Positions 1 to 6,385 of a DNA stretch of 32,487 nt are shown here, in pieces; position 1 is the first letter of the stretch, and every line of letters begins with the position of its first letter. The DNA lies in contig VGRO01000047.1 of assembly GCA_016875335.1 (NCBI GenBank), forward strand, positions 1 to 32,487. The letters are read 5' to 3'. A program made the translations under genes and the position numbers. Source of the stretch: Deltaproteobacteria bacterium (GTDB taxonomy: Bacteria; Myxococcota_A; UBA9042). The notes beneath the pieces were generated by a model that was not told the DNA's origin, did no database searches, and saw only the letters and a program-made list of their open reading frames with translations.

Positions 1-37
1 TCAATCGGTTTCGCCTACTAGCTGCTCGTTGCGTGAA

Positions 38-54
38 GGGGGCTCGCAGCCCCC
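38..54. terminator. GC-rich perfect hairpin near window start
   Basis: A 7-bp perfect stem (GGGGGCT / AGCCCCC) closes a 3-nt loop. No T-tract follows, so it is at best a weak intrinsic terminator for a gene lying to the left of the window. It lies upstream of the chosen start of the response regulator at 212 and argues against a TTG start at 29, which would translate straight through it. Confidence 0.35.
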
Positions 55-105
55 TCGCGCGCCCATGCGCGCTCACCCCCGCGTCCGGCCGCAGCCGCGG
101 CCGGA

Positions 106-162
106 AGTACCTCGGCCCGGTTGCGCGCCGGAACCCGGCGCGAACTTCGGGCCTGAGGTACT
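106..162. repeat. Long imperfect palindrome upstream of the sigma-54 regulator
   Basis: The outer arms AGTACCTC and GAGGTACT pair perfectly over 8 bp. The inner arms (GGCCC/GGGCC, then TTGCGCGCC/GGCGCGAA) pair with single-base bulges, giving a stem of roughly 22 bp around a short loop. It sits 50 bp before the ATG at 212. It could be an operator, a terminator or a small palindromic repeat; no second copy was found in the window. Confidence 0.5.
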
Positions 163-211
163 AGTGTCCAGCGCCCCCCCGAAATCGACCGCGCCCGCCG
201 CGGGAGTGCAG

Positions 212-1708
212 ATGGCCAGTAGCCCCGCCAGCAGTCCGAGCGGCAAGGTGGCGCGGCGCCACGATACCCTGCTCATCGTCGACGACGAGCCGGCGTTCGT
301 AGAATTGCTCGCCGAACACCTGGGCGGCGGCGGCTTTCGAATCCTCAAGGCCGCTGATGGCCACGAGGCGTTGCAGGTACTCAAGCGGCAGATCCCGGAC
401 CTGATGCTCATCGACCTGCAGATGCCGCGCCTGACCGGTCTCGAAGTCATCGAGGTGCTGGCCCGCCAAGATCGGCTGCCGCCGACGATTGTGATGAGCG
501 CCTACGGCAGCCTGGACACCGCGCTGCAGGCGGTGCGGATGGGCGCGCTCGACTTCTTGTCCAAGCCGTTCAGGCTGGCTGAGGCCGAACTCAAGGTGCG
601 TCTGGCGTTGGAGAAAGCCAAGGCTGGCCAGCGGCCGGCGGCGGCGCCCACCCCAGCCCCAGAGAGCGACGACGCTGCGGTGGACACGGGCGTCACGATG
701 CCGGCATCGCGGATTTTCTACGGCATGGTCGGTCAGGCGCCGGCGATGTTGGCCCTTTTCAAGCAAGTCGAGCGCATCGCCCGCTTTGGCTCGACCGTGC
801 TCATCAACGGCGAGTCGGGCACGGGCAAGGAGTTGGTGGCGCGCGCGCTGCACCAGGCCAGCCCGCGGGCGCGCGGGCCGTTCGTAGCGGTCAACTGCGG
901 CGCCATTGCGCCCAACCTGTTGGAATCTGAACTTTTCGGGCACGTGCGCGGCGCCTTCACCGATGCGTTGGCCGACCGCAAAGGCATCTTCGAAGAGGCC
1001 AACGGCGGCACCCTTTTCTTGGACGAGATCGTCGATCTGCCGTTGAACCTGCAAGTCAAGCTGCTTCGCGTGCTGCAAGAGGGCGAGGTGCGTCGGGTCG
1101 GCAGCAACAAACCCATCGCCGTGGACGTTCGGGTGGCAGCGGCCAGCGCCATCAACCCGCGGGTGCGGGTGCGCGACAACCAGTTCCGCGAGGACCTGTA
1201 CTACCGGTTGAGCGTCATCGAGCTGACCGTGCCGCCGTTGCGCGAGCGCCGCGACGACATCGCGCTGCTCATCGAGCACATCGTCGAACGCACCAACCTG
1301 CGGCTGGGCACGCACATCCGCGGCGTGGCGCCGCCCGCCTTGGCGCGCCTGCAGGCGTGGCACTGGCCGGGCAACGTGCGAGAACTGCAAAACGTGATTG
1401 AGCAGGCGTGCGTGATGGCCGAGAGTGACGAAATCACGGCCGATCTGATCACGGTGGGCCGCCCGGTCGAACCGCCGCCGCCCGTCAAGATCGAGGTGTC
1501 CGCGCCGGACACCCTGTCGATCCCGATGGCCGTCGAGGCGACCGAACGCAACCTCATTGTCGCGGCGTTGCAGCGCACCCACGGAAACCGCACCCATGCG
1601 GCCGAACTGCTGTCGATCTCCCCGCGCAACCTGCAATACAAGATCAAGCAATACGCCATCGATTCGCCGGCGCCGGTGGGCCGCCCGCCGCGGCCGGGGC
1701 CGCAGTAG
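212..1708 (+). CDS. Sigma-54-dependent response regulator (NtrC family)
   Basis: A cytoplasmic transcription activator of 498 aa with the classic three-domain layout. Residues 18-130 are a receiver domain with the acidic pair D24/D25 and probable phosphoacceptor D68. Residues about 169-410 are the AAA+ sigma-54 interaction domain with Walker A GESGTGKE (200-207) and Walker B acidic residues D271/E272. The C-terminus (about 450-485) is a Fis-type helix-turn-helix. ATG 212 is preferred because CGGGAG lies 5 nt upstream and the receiver starts soon after; an in-frame TTG at 29 would add a low-complexity Pro/Arg leader. The sigma-54-contacting GAFTGA loop reads GAFTDA (247-252). No partner histidine kinase is visible, so the signal and targets are unknown. 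Confidence 0.93.
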   Translation: MASSPASSPSGKVARRHDTLLIVDDEPAFVELLAEHLGGGGFRILKAADGHEALQVLKRQIPDLMLIDLQMPRLTGLEVIEVLARQDRLPPTIVMSAYGSLDTALQAVRMGALDFLSKPFRLAEAELKVRLALEKAKAGQRPAAAPTPAPESDDAAVDTGVTMPASRIFYGMVGQAPAMLALFKQVERIARFGSTVLINGESGTGKELVARALHQASPRARGPFVAVNCGAIAPNLLESELFGHVRGAFTDALADRKGIFEEANGGTLFLDEIVDLPLNLQVKLLRVLQEGEVRRVGSNKPIAVDVRVAAASAINPRVRVRDNQFREDLYYRLSVIELTVPPLRERRDDIALLIEHIVERTNLRLGTHIRGVAPPALARLQAWHWPGNVRELQNVIEQACVMAESDEITADLITVGRPVEPPPPVKIEVSAPDTLSIPMAVEATERNLIVAALQRTHGNRTHAAELLSISPRNLQYKIKQYAIDSPAPVGRPPRPGPQ

Positions 1709-1715
1709 GCGCATC

Positions 1716-3236
1716 GTGTCCGGTGACGCCCAGCCCGCGCTCAAGCCGCGCATGCCGGCCCTGGCCGACCGGCTCCGGGCGCGCTACCCGTTGCTGGGCG
1801 TGGTGGCTGCCGACGAACGCGAGGCCGTGCGCGAAGTGCAGTTGTGCTGTGGCAGCCTGGGCATCGCCGTCGAGGTGGCGTGGGCCGGCCGGCAGGCTGC
1901 GGCGCTGGTTGCGGCCGAGGCGGTGGCCAAGCTGGCCGACGCAACGCCGCGCGCACTGGTCCTGCCCGGCGCAGGGGCGCTGCTGCGCGATGCAGCGGTG
2001 GTGCGCCTGCTGAGCGAGGCGCTGACCAACGTCGAGCGCGCCGGCCAGTCGGTGGTGCTGGTGGCGGCGCACTTGCCCGAAGTGCCCGAGCTGGCGCGCG
2101 ATCTGGTGGCCATGCCGTTGCCGCTGCCGCAGCGCGCCGAGGTCGAGCCGCTGGTCGCCGCCGCGCTTCGCGATGCCCAGGGACAAGTCGATCCCGAGAC
2201 CTTCGAGGGCGCCGTGCAGGCGGTGCAGGGCCTGACGCTGGCCCAGGCCCGGCGGGCGCTGCGGCGGGTGCGGGGTCGGGCGCCCGGCGAGCAGTTGGCA
2301 GAACTTCGCGCCGAAAAGCGCGATTTGCTCGCCGGCACCGGCGTCGTCGAGGTGGTGACGCAGGTGCCAGCGCCGGGCGAGATCGGCGGCCTGGACGACC
2401 TGAAGACCTGGCTCGGCCGGCAGAAGTCGGCGATGACCCGCCAGGCGCGCGCCTACGGGCTGCCGATGCCGCGCGGCGTGCTGCTGGTCGGCGTGCAGGG
2501 GTGCGGCAAGACGTTGACCGCCAAGACGGCGGCCGCGGTGCTCGGGTTGCCGCTTTTGCGCCTGGACCTCGGGCGCCTGTACACCGCCGCAGCGGTGCCG
2601 GACGAGAACCTGCGCCATGCCTTGCAGGTAGCCGAGGCCATGGCGCCGGTGGTGTTGTGGATCGACGAGATCGACAAGGCGTTCGCCGGGGCGGCCTCGG
2701 GCTCGTCCGACGCGGCGGCGCGTGTGTTTGGCAGCCTTTTGACTTGGCTCGGCGAGCAGCGGCGCGGCGTGTTCGTGGCTGCCACCGCCAACCGCCTTGC
2801 GCACCTGCCGGCCGAACTGATGCGCAAGGGCCGGTTCGACGAGACCTTCTTCGTGGACATACCCGACCTGCAGGCGCGCGCCGAGATCTTCGCGGTGGCC
2901 ATTGCCCGCAGCGGCCGCGACGCGCGCTCCTGGGACCTGGAGCGGTTGGCCAAGGCCGCAGACCGCCTGACGGGCGCCGAGATCGAACAGGCCTTTGCCG
3001 AGGCGATGCAGGTGGCGTTCTGTGGCGGTCGCGAACCGACGGCGGCCGACGTCGAGCACGTGCTGGTCAAAGTCGTGCCCTTCGTCGACACCTACGATGT
3101 GCAAGTGCGCGAACTGCGCCAGTGGGCCAAACGGCATTGCCGCAACGGCGCCCGCGACCGCAGTCTGCACGAGCTTTTCCAGGCGGCGCGCGACGGCCAG
3201 ATCGGCGCCAAGGTCCACCCAGGAGGAGCGCGATGA
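1716..3236 (+). CDS. Ycf46-like AAA family ATPase
   Basis: A cytoplasmic AAA ATPase of 506 aa. The C-terminal half carries Walker A GVQGCGKT (259-266), Walker B VVLWIDEID (D317/E318), the sensor ATANRLAHLP and the arginine-finger region ELMRKGRFDE. The WIDEI(D/E)KAF signature and the 'RKGRFDE FFVD' stretch match the Ycf46 group known from cyanobacteria, plastids and many other bacteria, whose role is poorly defined. The N-terminal 230 residues resemble the family's nucleotide-binding-like leader. GTG 1716 lies 7 nt after the regulator's stop; ATG 1752 is an alternative. The last 4 bp overlap gpsA (ATGA), so the two are probably co-translated. Confidence 0.8.
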   Translation: MSGDAQPALKPRMPALADRLRARYPLLGVVAADEREAVREVQLCCGSLGIAVEVAWAGRQAAALVAAEAVAKLADATPRALVLPGAGALLRDAAVVRLLSEALTNVERAGQSVVLVAAHLPEVPELARDLVAMPLPLPQRAEVEPLVAAALRDAQGQVDPETFEGAVQAVQGLTLAQARRALRRVRGRAPGEQLAELRAEKRDLLAGTGVVEVVTQVPAPGEIGGLDDLKTWLGRQKSAMTRQARAYGLPMPRGVLLVGVQGCGKTLTAKTAAAVLGLPLLRLDLGRLYTAAAVPDENLRHALQVAEAMAPVVLWIDEIDKAFAGAASGSSDAAARVFGSLLTWLGEQRRGVFVAATANRLAHLPAELMRKGRFDETFFVDIPDLQARAEIFAVAIARSGRDARSWDLERLAKAADRLTGAEIEQAFAEAMQVAFCGGREPTAADVEHVLVKVVPFVDTYDVQVRELRQWAKRHCRNGARDRSLHELFQAARDGQIGAKVHPGGAR

Positions 3237-4258
3237 GTCCACTGCCCGACCGTTTCGAAGTGGGCGTCATCGGCGCGGGGGCGTGGGGCACGGCCCTGGC
3301 CATCCACGCCGCGCGCACCGGCCATCCGACCGTGCTCTGGGCCTATGAGCCGCAGGTCGTCGCCGAAATCGACACCGTGCGTGAGAACCAGACCTTCCTG
3401 CGCGGCCACCGCGTGCCCGACAACCTGTGGGCGACGGGCGACCTGGAGCGCGCCGTGCGCAGCGCCAGGATCTTGCTGACGGTGATGCCGACCCCGCACG
3501 TCGCGCGGCTCGCCGGTCAGATGCTGCCCTACCTCGACGACGACCACTGCATCGTGTCCTGCAGCAAGGGCATCGACAACGAGTCGCTGGAGACCGTCAA
3601 CGAAATTTTCGAGCGCGTCCTGCCGCGCCGCCTGCACCTGTCGTTGGCGTACCTGTCGGGTCCGAGTTTTGCGGCCGAGGTCGCAGCCGGGATGCCCACT
3701 GCGGTGACCATCGCCGCGATCGACCGGCGGACGGCGAAGTTCCTTCAAAAAGCTCTGAGTTCCGAGCGGTTTCGCTGCTATACCAGCAACGACGTCATCG
3801 GCGTCGAGATGGGCGGGGCGCTCAAGAACGTGATGGCCATCGCGGTCGGCGCGGCCGACGGGCTGGGCTTTGGACACAACGCGCGCGCAGGCCTCATCAC
3901 CCGGGGCCTGGGCGAGATCACCCGGCTGGCGGTCAAGAAGGGCGGCAACCCCTTGACGATGCAAGGGCTGGCCGGCATGGGCGATCTCGTGCTGACCTGC
4001 ACCGGCGACCTGAGCCGCAACCGCACGGTCGGCATTCGCCTGGGCAAGGGCGAGACCATCGACCAGATCCTCGGATCGATGACGGCGGTGGCCGAGGGCG
4101 TGCTCACGGCCAAGAGCGCGCATCGGCTCGCCGTGCAGTTGGGGGTCGAGGCGCCGATCATCGAGCACGCCTACAAGGTGCTCTACGAGGGCTTGGCGCC
4201 GCGCGCCGCCTTGGAGGGCCTGATGTCGCGGCCGCTCAAAGACGAGTTGGTGTTGTGA
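3233..4258 (+). CDS. gpsA: NAD(P)+-dependent glycerol-3-phosphate dehydrogenase
   Basis: Catalyses reduction of dihydroxyacetone phosphate to sn-glycerol 3-phosphate for phospholipid synthesis, in the cytoplasm. The protein is 341 aa, the usual family length. The Rossmann motif GAGAWGTA begins at residue 14; the family blocks LSGPSFAAEV, GGALKNVMAIAVG and GLAGMGDLVLTCTG (substrate-binding lysine in the second) are all present, so it looks intact. An AGGAGG ribosome binding site at 3221-3226 sits 6 nt before ATG 3233, and the start overlaps the preceding ATPase stop as ATGA. The 3' end overlaps rimM as GTGA, giving a tightly coupled trio. Confidence 0.96.
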   Translation: MSPLPDRFEVGVIGAGAWGTALAIHAARTGHPTVLWAYEPQVVAEIDTVRENQTFLRGHRVPDNLWATGDLERAVRSARILLTVMPTPHVARLAGQMLPYLDDDHCIVSCSKGIDNESLETVNEIFERVLPRRLHLSLAYLSGPSFAAEVAAGMPTAVTIAAIDRRTAKFLQKALSSERFRCYTSNDVIGVEMGGALKNVMAIAVGAADGLGFGHNARAGLITRGLGEITRLAVKKGGNPLTMQGLAGMGDLVLTCTGDLSRNRTVGIRLGKGETIDQILGSMTAVAEGVLTAKSAHRLAVQLGVEAPIIEHAYKVLYEGLAPRAALEGLMSRPLKDELVL

Positions 4259-4818
4259 GGTCGTCGCAACCTCGGCGATCGCCCGTGCCCGACCCCGACG
4301 CAGCGGCGCAGTGGATCGAGATCGGCAAGGTGGGCAGGGCCCATGGAGTGCGCGGCGAGGTTCGGGTGCACGCCCACAACCCCGGCAGCGACGTCTGGGC
4401 GCCCCGCCAGGTCGTGCGGGCATGGAAACCTGGCGCTCCGGCGCGGCTGCTGCGGGTGCTCGATGCCAGGCCCGCCGGCAGCGTGCTCATCGTGGCCTTT
4501 GCCGAGTTGGCCGACCGCACACAGGCCGAGGCCCTGACCCATGCCGTTCTGCAGGTGGACGCTGCGCAGTTGCCGCCCGCGGGCGACGGCGAGGTGTATC
4601 TGCACGAGCTGCTGGGCGCCCATGTCCGCGAAGCCGGCGACGGCAGCGTGATCGGCGAGGTGGTCGGGTTTGCCGAGGCCGCGCAGACCCTCTTGCAGAT
4701 CCGGCTGCGCGACGGCCGCGAGGCGCTGGTGCCGGTCGACGCCCCCGCCGTGGAGCAACTGGGGCGGGTCCCCGGCGAAGTGGTGGTGCGGCACGTCGCC
4801 GACTGGGTGACCTCGTGA
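4255..4818 (+). CDS. rimM: Ribosome maturation factor RimM
   Basis: Assists 30S subunit assembly by binding ribosomal protein S19. The protein is 187 aa. The N-terminal RimM barrel is recognised by IEIGKVGRAHGVRGEVRV (about residues 21-38) and the C-terminal PRC-barrel by LLGAHVREAG...IGEVVGF and ALVPVDAP. GTG 4255 overlaps the gpsA stop as GTGA and fits the family's N-terminus with a short extension. In most bacteria rimM is followed by trmD and rplS; here it is followed instead by a hairpin and a riboswitch, so it has left its usual ribosomal operon. Confidence 0.94.
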   Translation: MRSSQPRRSPVPDPDAAAQWIEIGKVGRAHGVRGEVRVHAHNPGSDVWAPRQVVRAWKPGAPARLLRVLDARPAGSVLIVAFAELADRTQAEALTHAVLQVDAAQLPPAGDGEVYLHELLGAHVREAGDGSVIGEVVGFAEAAQTLLQIRLRDGREALVPVDAPAVEQLGRVPGEVVVRHVADWVTS

Positions 4819-4838
4819 ACAGAGGGGGCCTTTGTTCA
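4816..4838 (+). terminator. Hairpin overlapping the rimM stop
   Basis: Arms TGAACAGAGG and CCTTTGTTCA pair over 10 bp (one G-U pair in RNA) around a GGG loop. The left arm contains the rimM stop codon. No long T-tract follows. A sequence-related hairpin lies at 21582-21598, just after tlyA, which supports a role as a gene-end element for both. Confidence 0.5.
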
Positions 4839-4870
4839 GGACCTTGATCAGACGAAGATTTCTTGACGCC

Positions 4871-4900
4871 TTGCCGGGCCAACTGCATCCCTGCTAGGCT
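4871..4900 (+). promoter_or_regulatory. Candidate promoter for the cobalamin riboswitch transcript
   Basis: TTGCCG (4871-4876) and TAGGCT (4895-4900) are separated by 18 bp, with an extended TG two bases before the -10. A TTGACG also occurs at 4863 but is spaced too far away. The -10 has the form CTAnnnT, also seen upstream of the genes at 22735 and 24057. This is pattern matching only. Confidence 0.35.
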
Positions 4901-4904
4901 CGCA

Positions 4905-5060
4905 GCCGCGCCCGCTGGGATTGTCCCGCGGGCGCGGGAGGAAGTCCGGTGACCGCCCCGCCAAGGGCTGCAAACCGGCGCTGACCCGCAACCGTGAGCG
5001 GTGCCCGCCCTGAGGACCTGGCGGCGCCGCGAGCCGGGAACTCCCGTGTGCTGCGTGCCC
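4905..5060 (+). promoter_or_regulatory. Cobalamin (B12) riboswitch
   Basis: The leader contains the recognisable B12-box core GCTGACCCGCAACCGTGA (about 4980-4997). It is preceded by GGAGGAAGTCCGGTGACC (4937-4954), matching the conserved GGGA..GGTG..TCC block, and followed by GAGCCGGGAACTCC (5031-5044), matching the GAGcCaGGA..cC junction element. The order and spacing are those of the adenosylcobalamin riboswitch family. About 160 nt separate it from the first start codon at 5223, room for an expression platform. The predicted effect is repression of the two downstream lipoproteins when cobalamin is abundant. Exact ends are approximate. Confidence 0.85.
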
Positions 5061-5222
5061 TTTCGTGGTTTGAGGGGCGGCGCGCGTCGGGTGCCGGCCT
5101 TTGCGGGTGCGCTCCCAGACGCACACGGACGACCGTTTGACCCGGTAGCCCGTCGCCGTTTCCTTGCAAATTGCGGATGGCCCACGGCCCGCGGGTTCCA
5201 CCTTCGGTCCAGAGGAACCGCC

Positions 5223-5777
5223 ATGCGCACCTGTCAGAATCAGTTCTTCAACCTTGTCGCGGCGTTGTGCGCCGCTGGCCTCGTCGCCGGTTGCGCCGCG
5301 TCGACACCGAGCGGCTCGACCGGCAGCGCCGACACCGCGAGCATCGACGGCACCACTGGCGGCGATGCCAGCGCCGGCGGCGACACAGCCGCCAAGACCG
5401 ACACCGCAGGCGGCGAAACCGCCGCGGCTGCTGCCATCGAGATCGCCGGCACCTACAACGACAACTTCGGCGGCAGCGAGACCATCGCCAGCGACAAGTG
5501 GCAGTTCTCGTTTGGCACCTCGACCATCGTGCAGTACGACAACGCCAAGAACGACGCCTACTTGCAGGCGCCGGCCGACGACAAGTTCAACCCCAGCAAG
5601 TTCAGCAAGATCGTGTGGACCGAACCCAAGGTGGACAGTTTCTACTACTGCACTGTGGTCATCGGCGCGGCCACGCTCGACCTCGCCAAGGCGTCGACGC
5701 TGACCGCGGACGACAAGAATCCAGAAAAGACGGGCTGCGGCGGGGTCGGCTGGACCAAGCTGACCAAGAAGAAGTGA
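5223..5777 (+). CDS. Small lipoprotein downstream of the B12 riboswitch
   Basis: A 184-aa predicted lipoprotein. The signal peptide ends in lipobox LVAGC (Cys24). Residues about 25-75 are a Ser/Thr/Asp/Gly-rich linker with repeating D-T-A/G-G-D units. A compact domain follows (about 78-184) beginning IAGTYNDNFGG, with two cysteines (YYC and TGCGG) that could form a disulfide, ending in a lysine tail. AGAGGA lies 6 nt before ATG 5223. The stop overlaps the next start by one base (TGATG). I do not know a named family for the domain. Its position directly behind a cobalamin riboswitch suggests a role in cobalamin or corrinoid capture at the surface; that is inference. Confidence 0.85.
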   Translation: MRTCQNQFFNLVAALCAAGLVAGCAASTPSGSTGSADTASIDGTTGGDASAGGDTAAKTDTAGGETAAAAAIEIAGTYNDNFGGSETIASDKWQFSFGTSTIVQYDNAKNDAYLQAPADDKFNPSKFSKIVWTEPKVDSFYYCTVVIGAATLDLAKASTLTADDKNPEKTGCGGVGWTKLTKKK

Positions 5778-6379
5778 TGCGCTGGGTGCTGCCGCTCTTG
5801 GCGATCGCCGGGTGCGCCGCCGAGGGTGTGCCGAAGGCCGCGGACCGCTGGGCCGACCGGATCGTCGCGTTCGCGCCAGGTCCGACGGCTGGCTTTGGCC
5901 AGGACAAGCTGCCCGAGGTGGTGCTGGGGCCGCCGCAAGGCGCAGGGGATGGCGCTGGCAGCTTGCACGTCCTGTCGATGGGCAAGGGCGGCGGCATCAC
6001 GGTGGCCTTTGACGATCGGGTCGCCAGCGACGGTCCCGGTCCCGACCTGGTGGTGTTCGAAAACGCGTTCGTCGGCTTTGCAGAGACGGCGCGCGTCGAG
6101 GCCAGCGCCGACGGCACGCACTGGAGCGCGTGGCCCTGCGACCCTGCAGGGGGCGTGACGGCGACCTGTGCCGGCCTGAACCCCGTGTGGCTGGCCGGCG
6201 AACCGACTGCGGGCTCCGCAAGTCCGAAGCTGTGGGGCGGCGACGCCTTCGATCTGAGCGAAATTGGTTTGAAAACGGCTCGCTATGTGCGCCTGACCGA
6301 CACCGGCGACAACCAGTACCTGGGCATCACCGGTGGTTTTGATCTGGACGCCGTTGCAGCGGTGCACCCGGCGCCGTGA
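5777..6379 (+). CDS. Surface lipoprotein with discoidin-like features, B12-riboswitch operon
   Basis: A 200-aa predicted lipoprotein: a very short signal peptide with lipobox IAGC (Cys13). The mature part has a VVFENAF block, an 'SADGTHWSAWPC' strand and a closing 'ARYVRLTDTGDN...GGFDLDAVAAVH' segment, which together recall a galactose-binding/discoidin-like jelly roll. Two cysteines (WPC and TCAG) may be bridged. The start ATG overlaps the upstream lipoprotein stop, so the pair is one translational unit under the riboswitch. From general knowledge, similar secreted proteins occur in cobalamin-regulated loci elsewhere, but I could not verify a family name. It ends only 6 bp from the convergent M3 peptidase stop. 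Confidence 0.85.
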   Translation: MRWVLPLLAIAGCAAEGVPKAADRWADRIVAFAPGPTAGFGQDKLPEVVLGPPQGAGDGAGSLHVLSMGKGGGITVAFDDRVASDGPGPDLVVFENAFVGFAETARVEASADGTHWSAWPCDPAGGVTATCAGLNPVWLAGEPTAGSASPKLWGGDAFDLSEIGLKTARYVRLTDTGDNQYLGITGGFDLDAVAAVHPAP

Positions 6380-6385
6380 TCGCTT

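Noticed and set aside
29-211. N-terminal extension of the response regulator from a TTG start
   Set aside because: It would cross two stable hairpins and encode a Pro/Arg-rich stretch; ATG 212 has a good ribosome binding site and starts close to the receiver domain.
161-3242. Long minus-strand open frames opposite the regulator and the AAA ATPase
   Set aside because: No domain motifs; the plus strand encodes well-conserved proteins with ribosome binding sites and overlapping starts.
4863-4900. TTGACG at 4863 paired with TAGGCT as the riboswitch promoter
   Set aside because: The 26-bp spacing is too long; the TTGCCG at 4871 fits better.
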